From Salvia splendens (lineage: Eukaryota > Streptophyta > Magnoliopsida > Lamiales > Lamiaceae), in contig NC_056040.1 in NCBI RefSeq assembly GCF_004379255.2, positions 3,576,257 through 3,640,256 on the forward strand: a stretch of DNA of 64,000 nt, in the 5' to 3' direction. Of this stretch, positions 1-13,807 are shown one piece after another. The stretch's first letter is position 1; the number at the start of each line of letters is the position of its first letter. Position numbers and translations under genes: made by a program. The notes beneath the pieces are model-generated. The model had not been told where the DNA came from. It saw only the letters and a program-made list of their open reading frames with translations, and ran no database searches.

Positions 1-378
1 ATTATTCTTTGTTGAGTTTATGATCATTTCCACAAAAATTGCCACTCAATTGCTTGATCAGTCAAAAGTAAAAACATTTACCCAATATCATACTAGTATA
101 GTTTTATTTTCTCAAATTTTGATTAACCTTTTTCTTCACATTTAGTGGAACTTGCAAATTCCAAAATCTCAATCCCCAAATGTGATTGCAAATGTAGGAT
201 AAGGATCAAGATTGGTAGAATCAACCATCCTCTCACAACCAACCACGTGGCAAATACTCACAAAAAAATTTAAATCCTCAACTCATTTTGCATGCCCTTG
301 GTTCATGTAGCAAAATCCAATCCCAAAACTTGAAAAAAGCGAGATAAAAAAAATGAAAATTTGAACTATTTGACATAC

Positions 379-549
379 CTCAAGCCTAATAATCCCGGAA
401 TCCGACGTCGGGGAGTTCGTCTTGAGGTCATACACGGTGGAATTGAGGCGGTCGGCCGCCACAGCCGCTGTGGGCGCTGCCCCGAGCGTCCGGGTCTCGA
501 GGACGCCGAGCGGGGCTCGGGGATCACCGCCGCAGCCGTTCATGGACAA
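379..549 (-). CDS. First coding exon of a gene running off the left edge, product unknown
   Basis: This minus-strand exon encodes 57 residues from an ATG at 549 and ends at a good donor (GAG|GTATGT, GT at 378-377) exactly on a codon boundary. It is GC-rich compared with the AT-rich flanks, as coding exons are elsewhere in the window. The peptide has an Ala-rich stretch (TLGAAPTAAVAADRL) and a Ser/Thr-rich end, and I recognise no domain. A second in-frame ATG lies two codons downstream. The rest of the gene would lie left of position 1, since nothing between 1 and 377 looks coding. It could also be a spurious ORF, but the base composition and splice site favour a real first exon. No function is proposed. 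Confidence 0.5.
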
Positions 550-1479
550 GGAGCCGAGTTCTTGATATTTCTACCGGCCAAAAAATGAGGTGTGTGTGGT
601 CAGCCGCTTTAATGGCTTGTACCTTTCTATTTTTAAGTTTAAAAAAAAAGACAAATTTGGAAAAGGGAAGTCACGTTCTTACATGATTGGGGAGATGGAT
701 TGATTGTCTTGCAATTGCAGTTGGGGAAGAGAAAGAAAGTTTCATGGGCTCAATGTCCATGAAAAGGCCAATGCATTGTCTAGTTGTACCTGCAGCCATG
801 TTTTAGTGTGTGATGGAGGCAAGAAAGTTGAATAGTATTTATAAACACATAAATGCGACTTATAGTGACTTGCCTCGAGGTGCCATAAGGATTTAATTAG
901 CTAGTTATTTGAATTTAACAACTAGGTGAAATATTTATCCTTTTAATTAGGATAACCAAATATTCTAAATAAACTAATATCAGCAGATTATTCATTTCCT
1001 AACTTTTCTTAAAATTAGAATACAAAATTATATCAGTTTGTAAATACATTAATATCAGTTGATATCACAAAATATATTTGTTCCCGACTTAATATTAGTT
1101 TGTAACTGAATATCAAAAACTAATTTGTTTTGCGATGTCATTAATGTAAAGTGTGAGTCTTATTGTAGGACGGAGGTGTATTATATATCTGAAGATTCAT
1201 AAAAATATAGTCCTATATATGATGTACTATTAGTATTTATTTTCAAATCACTTACAAACCCTATATAGGATTAAGATAAAATATAGTTATAAACCTCCTT
1301 TAGCATAAAAAAAACTACAAATTCGTTGCATATGGTATATAATTTCATGTAGAATTAGGTAATTGCAGGCATTAAGTTCGAATCCTAGCTAGGGGGACAT
1401 AATTATATATGAATGACAAGGCCATCAAAAGAAGTTAGTTAGACATTAAATACAATTTGAATGCAAGGTTGGTATGATA

Positions 1480-1726
1480 AATGAAGGTTTATATTTGTCA
1501 TGATTAAATATCATATGATAATGCATTTAGAATTAAGTTGTGGGATTATGTTAGATGGAGAGTTGTGAGATTATGTTAGTTGGAGAGGTGTGACTATGAT
1601 TAATTATTATATGATTATCCATCTAGGATTAAGTTATGAGATTCAATCTCATGAATAAAAAACAATAAGTATGTGTATTTAATGATGAGATATAATCTTC
1701 TAAACCGAACAATCTCTAAGTAAACT
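1480..1726. repeat. Inverted-repeat remnant related to the neighbouring MITE
   Basis: The stretch around 1618-1655 (CATCTAGGATTAAGTTATGA and following) is the reverse complement, with a few mismatches, of the inside of the MITE at 1785-1820. The segment looks like a second, diverged copy lying next to it in opposite orientation. Confidence 0.4.
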
Positions 1727-1903
1727 CCTCAGTGTTCGGTTTGCAAGATTGTATCCGAAATTAAATTTGTAATGTGTTTGGTTCATGAGATTCAACCTCA
1801 CAACTCAATCCTAGATGAGTAATCATGGAATAATTAAAATAATCTCACAACTCAATCCTAGATTATATCTTGGTATTATTTTATCTTGGAAACCGAACAC
1901 CAC
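1727..1903. mobile_element. Small TIR element (MITE), about 177 bp
   Basis: The ends are imperfect inverted repeats: AGTGTTCGGTTTGCAAG near 1731 on the left, and GGTGTTCGGTTTCCAAG reading inward from the right end. The same 11 bases, CTAAGTAAACT, flank it at 1716-1726 and 1904-1914, which looks like a target-site duplication. No coding capacity. The superfamily is uncertain; an 11-bp duplication would suit a Mutator-like element better than hAT. Confidence 0.5.
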
Positions 1904-3147
1904 CTAAGTAAACTGTAAATGAAATAAACTGTAAATGAAGACTTTTGGGTTGATCCCTATTTATTTCCAATAAAATATAGGAGTACGCTTTTTACTCGTT
2001 TCATTATTATATAAAATTGTGTAGTAATGTATGCAAGCGGAATTAAACCTAAGAACTCTCGTTGATGATAATCTTGTGGTACTTTATCTTTGCCACTTGA
2101 GCCAGATCTTATTATTGAACATAGATATACGGCAGGAGATATCGATATTAATTAGCAATTAACTTTTAAATGAGATAATAATTAAGCAATATAATTGCTT
2201 TATGGTAAATGGAAAAAAGAAGATCTTAAACAAAATCCTCAAAATGAAGCTTTCATGTTGCTCTCTCTTATATTATCTAAATAGTTAGCACACAGTTTTG
2301 ATTACTCTACTTTAACTTTTCTAAAACATGTAAAAAAAAAGAAGAAATGACTCAAGATTGAGGGAGTATATTTTCTAGGTTTAAAAATTTAATTATAAAA
2401 CTCCTACTTATTATTAGACGACATACATGGATAACTATAAATTCATATTGTATAATACCTAAATTTTCCATATACATTAATTAGGCCAGAGTAAAAACTT
2501 GGCCTATATCAGTTCGTCATAAACTGCAAGATGGGCTCCTTGTTTACTTTTTTTTATTAAGTCAAACATGAAAATGATTACTAATAATCCATATAAGACG
2601 GTAGCATCAAATTAATACCTATGTATTGGCGTGGAATAGTTTTAACATTAATTATATAAAGAAAAGTTGGCTAAAAATTAGGCAACAGTAATACAGTATA
2701 TGGTCAGGATTCCTCTCTATTTGCAATTTGATTCGTATTAGGTACTAACAAGATTAACATACCCTTCAAAATTGCTAATAAAATAAATCTGTCTAGTGTC
2801 CATGAAGAAGATCAAATGGCATATTTTAGAGAGTGAGTCCACCTTAATTAGTTAATAATTATGTCTGATTAAATACAATTATAATTTAATTAAATAATCA
2901 CAGGGAATACTCATTTTGATTTTAATCTAGATTATTAATACCAAAATAAAATACTAATAGCAATAATAATTTTCAATTGCATGGATGTTGCTGATAATAA
3001 TTCCTTGTAATAATATTGATAATGATCACGAAAAAATAACAAAACTGAGAGAGCGCTTTCGTCAACAATGTCACTATAATACAACAACAATGCTACAACA
3101 GGGTGAGCTGCTCAAGTATATAAAAACCAAATCAAATGTTACTAGTA

Positions 3148-6100
3148 TTATTCTTCATCCGCAGCAAGCCCACCGATTCGATGTTTCCTCTTGTCAAAAA
3201 CAGCTCTGAACGACTCGCGCTCAGCACGCAACTGGTCTTGGAAGACGTTCCGCCTGCCTGGTTCTCCAGTGTATCTTTGGCTGAGTTTCTCTTCTTCGGG
3301 TAGGGGATTCGACTTCTGCAACAGTTAAAATCAAATCTTTGACACGGTATACATATCGTGGGCACAATGATTGTAGTAATGCAGCTAGCCGAGTGAAGAG
3401 TAAGTTTAGAAGTGTATGGCTGCTTACCAAATTGTATCCACAGCCAGGACCAATTACTAGAGATACATTTGTTGTCTTTCCAGCACTGATCGAGAATCCG
3501 ATTTTGCCAATCTGCAAAGGACAATATCCATAATAGAATTTTTCAACATTCAATTACTTAAAAAATTTTAGCATTTGACAATGTCCAAGATCCTATGTAA
3601 AGATTGGTAACTACTACTAGCACACTATCCCGATACGCCTTAAGGAGATGTAAATTCAATGCGCAAATTCATATATTAGTAACTAGTAAGAGGGTATGCT
3701 GTCACTAGAAGGAATCTAATGACCGGGAAATGTTCAAACGCAACATGCAAACAACTAAATGATGGTGTCTTGCAGATATATCAAAACTTTTACACACTCG
3801 AAGTGAAAGGAAAAAGTTACTAGCATACCTGATCAGCCCAACGCACAGATTTACCTTTCTTGCTGTAAGGCTTAATTAGGCTAGATAGGGCACTGGAGTT
3901 TCCCCTGGTTGTTTCAGTCTTGCTGACATCATCATCATCCAAATCATTTGACCACTTACTCTTTCCTAGATCTTTCATCACCTCTACTGGATGTTCTTCG
4001 CCAACATCCCCTTTCGGCTCATCTGATGATGGGCCTATGTTCCCAATACCAGAAAATATTATAAAAAGAATAAGCAGGAGCCAACTCATTTTTAGGTCAT
4101 AACACCTTTGAAAAGAAATTCCAAGTGACAGCCAATGGTTTTGTCAAAGGAGAACAGTTTCCACCAGGTATTAGCTCATATAACAAAACGGTATATTTAA
4201 CAGGATGAAAGAAATATTTAAAACTGGATTTATCTAAGGATCCCCTGGTTCATTGTAGAGGTAATTTCACTTCAATTGCTAGCATAAACTAAAATATATA
4301 AGAGTTGAAACCATAATCTCATTGTTTTACATAAAGAAGAATCTGGACACATTATATGTAATGAGAAAGGCATAAATTTCAATTGAAAAGATAGAAGGAA
4401 GATGCAGTGATCAGAACATACCATCAGTGGTAAGAACACCTTCAGAGGGTCTTGAATTCTTTTCAACTTTTGTTACTTCAGAATCTGAGGCATCACCAAT
4501 ATGATTGCCATCTTCTGTATCCATGTCAACCTGTCAGATTAACCATTAAATGATCATATGATTCACATTTGATCCTGCAGCACCATCGAGCAGGCAAACA
4601 AACTTAAACTCACAGGCAAGGATTGACGTAATACTTACCCACCATGATTCATGCATATTTTTAATTTCCAATTCTTCAGAAGAAGATATGGGTAGGAATT
4701 TAAAGATATGAAGCGTACAGATGCGCATGAAATTACCTCTTCAATCCCGTTTTCCTGAAGATTATCTCCATGGAGCAATGGCTGCCATATAATCAGATAT
4801 TGGGAGTCACAGTTTAGTATTCCGATCAGAAGATTAAGTCCTCAATCTTGACAGGTTCTTATAAAGCCACACTTAAATGGTAAAAAGAAAACTAAACTAC
4901 GAATACCTTGATGTCTAGCTTCATATACAGGGATGGAGCATCCTCCCATCTGTTAGCCATCTGGAGTATGTCATTCTGACTGAAACCATGGACATTTCTT
5001 GCAGCACAACCCTGAAACACAAAAGGAAAAAGTGGCTTTTAAAAAAAACACCATTTTTCTGTTCTTTGGCAACAGTTTTGGTTAAAAAATCTATTAGAAA
5101 GAGGATAAGATGCAACATTTAACCAATTGCAAGTTTATGTTATTGATTCAAGAAACACTTATCCATGCTACATGGTTATCTGACCCGTCACCGGTCACCC
5201 TAGAGTGGTTCAATTTTTAAGCTAAACCATCCATCATTTTATCTTATCATGTTGAGCCCTTCATTTAGATTGAGCCATTCATCTGCTCATCTGCAAGATG
5301 CTCCAACTATCTGTTTTCTTAGCCGGTGTATCTTGCAGTATTACCCATAACAAATTGACATAAACAATCTACAGACTCTACATCAATAGACAGATGCTAT
5401 CACTTTAAAGAAATAAACTCCAGACAGAAACTTACTGCTGGGTCCTTGTATGTGGCTTCTAGTAAATATACTTCATACCCTGATCTCTGCAACAAAGCAA
5501 ATGAAAAGGAATCAAGCAGGAAACAATGAACCGGACCACTTCACTCAGTCATGACCTTAAAGTGTAACTGGAAAACAAAAGATCAAAAGATGAATGAAGG
5601 AAGAGTACAAGCAACAAAAAGACGCTAACATCTTAAAGAACTAATGAAAAGTTAAAATAACAAAGCATACCACAAGGGTTTCTGGAAAATATATGGGAAT
5701 TCTTAAAAAAAGGTTTACATTACACGTGTCTCCTCTATCAGTGATGAGGTCAAGGGGGGTTTGAATACTCCCCTTGACATCACCTCTAATAGAGGAGATG
5801 CTTTAAATGGAAAAGTGGAACCAAAACATAATGCAACTAACTTGCAAGTCTCACAAGCTTCAAATGGAAACGTGGAATCTCCAATACTAAGCACTAAGCA
5901 GGACAAAAAACTAGGGTCTTTAACAGAAATTAGCCTAAGATCAGACAAATCTATATAAGTAGTGATAATAGAAACTTGACATCAAAACTGAAAGCAACAT
6001 ATGAGTTATGATACAAAATCAGCATTCCCATATTCGGTCAAACTACACTAAAGAAAGATTAAATAATTGTGGTTAAAGGCTAAAGGAGTAAGGATGGATA

Positions 6101-9100
6101 AAAAATGGGCTAACAACACGTAACACCTCAAATAAACATGCAGAAGAAACTGAGAGAAAATTCTCACATGCTCTAAGCTCATATGTGTGAAATTGGAGAC
6201 AGTGATTAGTAATTGTTGAGATATCTCACGAAAAAAGTTTAAATCAGTTATAAAAAGTAGGGTATGTGATATTACTCAACGAAGACAAATTACTAAATCA
6301 ATCTACCATCAAATTAAACAATTCTACCAAATATACACATAATTATCAACAACGTTGGGCACTTATAATCTATGAGCAAATAGATCTATCATAGAAGAAG
6401 AAAAGGAGAATATCAGACAATGGTACATAAAGCAACGAATGGAGTAACCATTTAACGAAGGGAAGTTAGATGGCTGGTGACCTTTTCATCAAGATCAATT
6501 ACAATATATATGAGGAAATTCATTATTCACACAAATCAAGTCATTCAAACTATAGCCGTTTGTTCCAGAAAACTTCATAACAGAATTTCTAGCCGTGCAT
6601 CATCACAACATGTCTTTTAACTTATGCAACCATGCAATAAGATACAGCGAAACGATCTACTGAGCTTAAAGATGATAGGAATATATTACTTTTGACCAAG
6701 AGTTACTTAAGTCCTATATATGCTAGGCATACTAAAGGGATCTTGAAAGAGCTACTTAAGCCGCATATATGCTAGAAAACTACTTAGGAAGATCCTTTGT
6801 TTACTTGTACATAAATATTATCATTGTAATGAGGATTTAGGTTATACTTGATAAGTTGCAAACAGGCACTGACAACCCACATCTTTTGTAATACCAGTCA
6901 AATCTACAATTATGACTAGCAATCACCAACCTCTAAAGTATTCCCTAAATAGAGAACAACAACAGACACCGAGAAGCCGCCTTAAAAGAGATTGAGGGTA
7001 TACCTTTGCAGTTGCCCAAAACTGAGCAAAATCAGCTACCCGCAGATTGCGGTCATCCACTAAGACGAGGCACAAATACCAGCAAGAAATGGGTCAATTT
7101 CCGAATAAACTGCATCTGTAGTTAGATAAACTCAAGGCAGTGCAGATGCACTGCATCACCACTTATTTATAATAAGATTACGTCTTTCAACCATTTTTTG
7201 TGTGCATATTAGATTCTATATTATCTGACCATATTTTTGAATCATTTAAGAGTAACTCAAAATAAAATATCCAAGAGAAACATCAGCAGCTTATCATGCA
7301 TGTGTCAGCTAATCTGACATATTACACCATGTCAGATCTAAAACTAGCAACAACAAAAAAAGTATCATTGACAGAGAAGGAAAGGACTATAACTGTTGAA
7401 CAAAGTACACATCAGTGGATCTCCCAATGAAAATTGAAGAAACCAATCATCTCAAAGAAGGAAAAACCTTTTAAACATAAATGAAAGTCCAAATCAGGCA
7501 TAAGGGCAGAAAAATTGAAATAGGAATTTCGGATTAAAATAAAGTTCCTGCACAGAAAAATCATACCAATTACAAAGGGGAATGCCCCTTCATCGAGGGT
7601 CTTTCTAAATGCCTTCAACATGCTTGACCGGTAAGCCTGAAACATAACGACAATATCAGGGTTAAATCTACAATATTATGCAAGTAAACTTGCGGATCAG
7701 AGAGGGAAGTTTCAGGTCAAATTCCATCAAAATCAAGAAAAGGTAACTTTTCCAGTGCTGTACTTTTAACTCTTAACTAAGGCAGATGTCATTTTATAGT
7801 CGAATATAACTGTAAAATTAGCATGCACTTGCTATGCACTCTACGTCGAAGGTTACTTCAAGTCTTCAACACAATGTCTCAGCTAAACAAAGCCTGCTAA
7901 TATGCTTTTCACAGTGTAGCATAGAATATGAAATCAACAAGGACTACCAACTCCTCATTGATAGTTTATGTGTAACAGACTAACAATTTCACATCTTTAG
8001 CATCAACCCAAAAATGATATATATAGACACCTCCAACTCTAAAAGAAGAAAACAGAAGTCATGTAATTGGCCAGAATTGTAAAATGTGAACCTTTAAAAC
8101 ATCAAATGAAACCTCTATATACTAAGTCAATTCAAAAATATGGTTGGCTTTATGAACTTTCTACACTTCTAATCCTAAAGGGGAAATGATCTACTTTTTA
8201 TGCGCCAAAAGTACCAAAAGAAAAAAGGACAATGCTCTTACATCATAAATATAAGTTCAACATAGAAAAAGATATATTTTGTCACCTCTTCCATCTCAGG
8301 TTCATAACAGTATTCCATGACCTTCTTCATAGCTAGTTTCTTCCCTCTAATTGAACCAGAGGATCTTGAGCCCTCATTCTCCTCAACCTATACAGTATAT
8401 AAGAGTATGGTTATAACTGATCAAGCAAATCTCTAGCAACTGAAGGAAGCACAGTACCACAGTACATTTGAGCTTATTAAGGATCTTCTGCCATAACAAA
8501 TACAAAAACATGAAAAACACCTTTTCAACCTCTGTCATGAAATATTCATCCATGGAATGTATCCGTGGAGCAGTGCCACCATTTTCGACCTCAAAATCAC
8601 GCAAGAGTTTAGCCATGTAGCTCTTACCACTCCCTGAGAAGTGAGCGAGAAAACAGCCACATAAATACTTAAACAATAGCTCTTAGCCATTCTAGAAATA
8701 ATGTTGTTCTCAATAATAAAAAGACAGGAAAGGAAAAAAGAACAGTTACAGACTAATGGGCCATCGATACATTAATTAGAAGATATTTATTTTATAGAGA
8801 AACACAAACCTGGAAGTCCACGCAAAATAATGACCATATGATCTGGGCGACTTGCACGGTGTGGATGCTTCAAAATATGAGATGCGTCAATGACTTTTGG
8901 CTTGCCAAATGACTGATTCCTTGAGGGAATGTCTTCACTTTCTCCATTAAATGTCCTGGATGAAGCCATCCTTTGCATTTCCTGAAAGATAAATAATCCA
9001 AACCTATCACGGTACATTCTGAATATCACCCAAATGAGAAAAGATCATGATGTTACATGTACAGACATAGGAAATATCTCTAATACTTAAGCAAAAACCA

Positions 9101-10501
9101 TATAGGCATTCTTAAAGTACACACTCCAGATTCAAGCTGAAGTGCTTCATATAGAATACCCATCAAATCATATAACACTAAGCACCATAAAAAAACATTC
9201 CAATTCAGTTACACAGCCAGAAAAAAAAACTTCTTCACTTTTCCTTTACATATCATCAAACTGCAAAGGTTAACTGTCTACAAATTGACTACACTGATAT
9301 TCAAGCACAAGCATAGAAACACTTGTCTCCATCCTACTGAGTTGAACCCTATATGATAATCACATTTATACATTTTTTTTTCAATTAGGCAACATAAATA
9401 GATATGCAGAGAAAGACTTTATAAGTAGCACACCTCTGGATGATAACCACTTGAATTTGGATACCCTTTGCTAGTGTAGTGAGAAGACACTGATGTCACA
9501 GATTCAGAAACCATAGAGTATGGTGAATGGAACGAAGAAGCAGAATTTACACCACCCCGGAACGGAAATCTTGATGGTTCCACAGGAATTGGTGGTGGCG
9601 GGGATGTAGGAAGTGGAGGCTGAGCCATAAACCCAGGGGCGTCCTGCATAAGACGCTTGTTCTCACCCTGATTAGATAAACCATAATAGGGTAACTGGGG
9701 CTCCATTCTATGCTGCTGCTTCGCATGAGGCTGCAGGTATTGGTTATTGTACTCCCTGCTTTCTGTAGGAAAATTTCTTCTTTGGTCTTGGTAACTCGAA
9801 TCATCATATGCCAGAGTTTCATGGTTTCCTCTTGGAGGTCTGAAATTCCTATACCCATCAGCTCCAGGACTACTTCCATAATGATTGTGCATCACACTAC
9901 TCTTGTTTTGATTATGAAGCGGTCTGTTTTGATTAACGCTATGATTATTTTCCTTATGATAACCACTCTCAATCCCCTGAAAATTGCTCGGCTCGTGAGA
10001 ACGATCCGAGACGCTGCATCCTCCGTCATATTTTCTATCCAAACCGCGACTTACAGCTCCGTGATCACGAATCAGTTTCAGCCTTCTCTCGTCTTCCTCC
10101 AACGAACCCGCATAACCGTCACTGCCGTTGTCGAATCGCATTCTCTTGACGCCAATTTGACTAGGAATTTCACGATCCGATCCGGAATTTGGATTTCGGT
10201 AGTAATCACTGCTGTAATTAGGGTCGCTATTCCACGGCCCTGGCGGAATTTGCGCCGGCGCCGGAGGTGGTGGGTAAGGAGTGACGGCGGGGCTGCCTTG
10301 GTGGTCAACGAACGGATCATATGAGGCTAGATGCTGAGGAGGCGGCGGCGGTGGGAGTGGACTGCGGAAAAATTGATTCGGAGGCGGTGGTGGAGGCCGG
10401 AAGTATTGGGGTGGAGGTGGAGTGCAGAAAGGGAAGTGAGAATGCGAGCAAATTGGGCATAAATTAGCTGGTGAAGGCCTAGAACGCCATGGATACTCCA
10501 T
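3148..10501 (-). CDS. YLPM1-like P-loop NTPase with proline-rich N-terminus
   Basis: Thirteen exons, written high to low: 10501-9434, 8981-8810, 8633-8521, 8387-8286, 7636-7567, 7059-7004, 5486-5436, 5011-4907, 4781-4737, 4530-4422, 4034-3829, 3511-3428, 3315-3148. They sum to 2349 nt, giving 782 aa. Exon 1 encodes a proline-rich, low-complexity region (about residues 1-356) with poly-Pro runs. Exons 2-3 join into a Walker A motif, GLPGSGKS (about 411-418), and an AAA_33/polynucleotide-kinase-like core follows. The C-terminal exon ends in a conserved basic helix (RAERESFRAVFDKRKHRIGG). This domain order matches YLP motif-containing protein 1 (ZAP3) and its plant homologues, nuclear proteins linked to RNA and phosphatase complexes. 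The final exon is in a frame that differs from the longest ORF there; phase and conservation decide it. Substrate is not inferable. Confidence 0.9.
5731..5803. repeat. Intronic hairpin in the YLPM1-like gene
   Basis: TCTCCTCTATCAGTGATGAG on the left pairs with the reverse complement of the stretch ending ATAGAGGAGA near 5800, around a short loop with a GGGG/CCCC stem. It lies in the intron between exons 6 and 7. It may be a MITE remnant; no evidence of a small RNA is visible. Confidence 0.4.
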
Positions 10502-11304
10502 GGTTGAGCTTGTTAGGTTTAGAATTTGGGGGAATTTTTCGCAGAGACGAAGCTGAGGACTGGGGTCCCTAGCGACGAATTTTAGGGCTATTTTTCTTTA
10601 ATTAAAGTTAAATTCATAGTAATACTTTAGAAAATTAATCGAAAATTTCAAAACAGGTAATAGTAGTGTTTACACACAAAATCAAAATTTACCAAAGATG
10701 GTTAAAATCAACGGTGTCGGATTTGAATCCACCGTGACGTGTTTATTTACCAATAAACTAGATCTATCAAGATTTTTCTGAATTTACACTATCAAAGAAT
10801 TTCCAAATTGAAATTCACATTGGAAAAATAAAAATAAAACTAGTCTTTCCTACTTTGCGGTTCGAAACTCTTTCAACACCGATTACTTTCTCTTCATTGC
10901 CGCTTTCTCGATGTTGCATTTTCTTTCGACACCAATTATGCTTCTACGTATCTTCATTCTATCTCATTATCGATCTCTCTCACAACTATGAACACATCCC
11001 AAATTGTTTTTCTCAAAATATTGGATCCGCCAATGCATATGTTATTGTTGAAAGAGCACAAATTTCCAGCGCAATCATTTCAAACAAATCAAGTGAAACT
11101 AAGAAATGAGGCATAATACTACTCCATTACATAGGTGCGAATAAGTTTTTTCTAATTGATTGGAATTTCAAATGAAACAAAAAAAATTAATCAAGAAGGA
11201 GATCCATAGGATTTAAGGAATTAAATCTTCTCCACTGAAGGGAGAGGCAAAGGATTGCTCCAGAGCTCCATGCAATGCCAAAACTGAAATCTCCTGTAAC
11301 GTCT
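10502..11304. other. Upstream region of the YLPM1-like gene
   Basis: Contains the presumed 5' UTR and promoter of the minus-strand YLPM1-like gene, then AT-rich DNA up to the 3' end of the next gene. The open frame at 10855-11109 shows no similarity I recognise. Confidence 0.6.
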
Positions 11305-13807
11305 TCAAAATGCGAAATTCCCCATAGAATCACTGTGGTATGCTGCAAAAGAGATGCCGTTTAGTAAACAAGTTCATGTTCATTTGATAGCAAAAGATGA
11401 TCTTGCTGCATATTAACTGTAGCACAAGCAATTAATCAAAGCTAGCTGCCCACTAAAATGGATCGAGAAGAAACACCATAGTGAGATTGTGCACATGACT
11501 AAGATTGAAACCCACACTACCCTATGATGATCGCCATTTCAAATCTAGCAATGTCACCAATGGACGAACAAACACACGCATGACAAGTCAGAATGAAAGT
11601 TTAAAAATCCAGGAGTGAGACTGCAGGGTTTTCAGACTTTAATCAGTTACACAAATGGAGTATAAAACTAAGAAATAGTAGTCTAAGATAACTCGGCAAT
11701 TTGAAGGGAACTGGAATGGGAATCAGAGCAATAGTATTGCAGAAAAAGAATTGACGTGTGAGGATGTTTTCCCCACACTAAACACTCGTTTATTTGGAAT
11801 CACATTCCCTCCCTCCCAAACTCCAAAACCAAGGACCTTGTATATAATATTAGTACTAAGTTTCATGTTTTTCAACTCCAAGTAGGATAAAGAAGCAGAC
11901 TGCAATCAGTGTTTAGAAAAATGATTATTTGCTTGCCTAGAGATGTCAAGCAGTCACGAATATATCATAATCTGATCATGCCCCAGCGAATAACTTTCAT
12001 GGATGGGGTTATCTTACTTCGGTCATGTTATTGGAAGTTCGATATGGGGCGTATTTCTAATGAGAAAATATGATTAGTTGTACTGTTATTGAAGGATAAC
12101 ACTTGCAGAAAAAAACAAGTGTCTGTCAAGATTCAAGGCATGACTAATCTCAAGAACCAGATTTTCTCCATAATTAACAGAGTAACATCCACATATTATA
12201 TCCTGCATATTCACTGATTCACTCTCAAGTCTCAAACTGATTAAACTATCTCCAATCCAATAAACAAGCTATACACAACTCATTTAGTGACATCACAAAT
12301 TTGCTCACTTAGCCAATTCTAACTTACGTGAAGACATCCATGATCTGATGGTTCAGAGTCCTAGCTTTCTCTTGTCACCACTTATCTGAGTAATGTGCAC
12401 ATGTGGGTTCTCACTTAGTTCATATAGTCTTCATACTAAAAAGTCAGTATAATGTGTTGATCCTCAATAGTCAATACAAATACCCAACAATTTATATCGA
12501 AAAGGGAATACTAAATGACAGCCATCATTAACTAGGTCTTGTGAGACTTCATTTGGAGACTACAAATAAGCAGCATACAACTAAAACAGAAATCACAACA
12601 TAAAAATGCAAGATAGATTATGATCCATACCTTGGCGCTCGATTATCAACCGCTCACTCAAATTTGCCAACGTACCACAAAACCTGGCCTCAATAGCTAA
12701 GGAAGCAATAACTTCTTCTAAGGATCTCAGCTCATGGAACTCAGAATGCAAAACCAAAGACGAAAAATGCTCATCCACAACAACACCAAAATATTTGACA
12801 ACGCTTCCAAGACTCGGAATCCAATCACAAACCATTAAACCCAATGCAGATGATCCAGGACAAGGACCAGCTTGAGGAAACCTATCATACTTCCTCAGCC
12901 ACTTCCCAAAGTACTGAATCAAAGCCTTCAACTCCTCACCATTCAACTTACTCACACAAGCTGCAAAAATAACCTCATCAAGATTTGCAGACGCGAGAAA
13001 ATAATGCAAGCACAGCTCAGACACCGAGAATCCATCATGTCCCAACATGATCAAGACCGCAGCATCCTTCGCCAAGCTCTTATTTTCCCCACTAACGCTC
13101 TTACCACTCGCTTTCTCAATCGCCAACGACGCTTGCCTCTCCCAATCCTCCCTCACACTCGACAGGCTTCTATACCCTTCACTAGGCAGCATCAAGAAAT
13201 ACTTCAAAATGCACATCAAATCATAAGCATGCAGTTCTAACAAGTGTTTCACGCACAAAACAACCAAATCCGACCTCCTTTTCTCGATCAACTTATGAAC
13301 CAAGTTCGACGTAGAAGCATGTTCAACAACCCCATTAGCTATTAAACTCCCCAACACATCCCAAACCTCCAAACTAATACAGCCCTCCAAAATCAAACCC
13401 TTAACATCCCTACCCATAAAAAGCCCCAATTTCTCCACCAATTTACAGACATACACACATTCTGTTTTTTCAGCAGCAATAGAAACCCCAACTTTATTTG
13501 CGAGGTTCTCCAAATGCAAAGTTACCATTCCCACGAACTTGGATTTACCAAAGGAATTCGTGTTTTTCAATTTCCTCCTCAGGTCCTTGCAGAATTTGTG
13601 CCCTAATTCGATAAGCTCATTATCTGTTTGCGAAATTTCCCAGCCGGTAACCTTTTTCACAGCGTTCTGAGCTTGCTGAGCGTCGGACTCGGGCTTCAGC
13701 TTGAGGAGAACCAGCTCCGGGTTGAGTACAATCGGGTAATCGGTTTCATCGTCGGGTCGGGTTGTAATTGTAGACGAAGCTTTTGTTATCACTTCCAGCA
13801 AAGTCAT
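11305..13807 (-). CDS. Conserved plant protein of unknown function, 404 aa
   Basis: Almost the whole protein is one long exon (13807-12631, 1177 nt) from an ATG at 13807. It is predicted to be largely helical and soluble, with Leu-rich segments and conserved-looking stretches such as KRRSDLVVLCVKHLLEL and HDGFSVSELCLHYFLAS. It resembles a single-copy plant family known to me only as an unannotated, sometimes 'biogenesis factor-like', protein; that name is not evidence of function. The exon ends at a reasonable donor (CCAAG|GTATGG). A phase-compatible acceptor (TTTGCAG, exon from 11342) would add twelve residues and stop at 11305, but the 1.3-kb intron makes this last exon tentative. Without splicing the frame reads on to 12593, also giving 404 aa. 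No targeting signal or membrane segment is evident. Confidence 0.75.

Larger units (their letters stand above)
550..3147. other. Intergenic, AT-rich, no gene seen
   Basis: Long AT-rich stretch between the partial gene at the left edge and the 3' end of the YLPM1-like gene. It should hold the promoter of the former near 550-900. Apart from inverted-repeat elements around 1480-1910 I see only short, unsupported ORFs. Confidence 0.7.

Noticed and set aside
1372..1392. TTCGAATCC B-box-like sequence as part of a tRNA or SINE
   Set aside because: No A-box, acceptor stem or clover-leaf could be matched around it.
3132..3524. 130-aa minus-strand ORF as a coding exon
   Set aside because: The conserved YLPM1 C-terminus lies in another frame that joins in phase from 3428 through 3315 to 3148; this ORF is a shadow.
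5761..5958. 65-aa plus-strand ORF in an intron of the YLPM1-like gene
   Set aside because: It overlaps the intronic hairpin, no homology is recognised, and the flanking exons join without it.
9710..10324. 204-aa plus-strand ORF
   Set aside because: Lies opposite the proline-rich first exon of the YLPM1-like gene; its composition reflects the complementary strand and no family is recognisable.
10855..11109. 84-aa plus-strand ORF upstream of the YLPM1-like gene
   Set aside because: No similarity recognised and its composition is typical of intergenic DNA.
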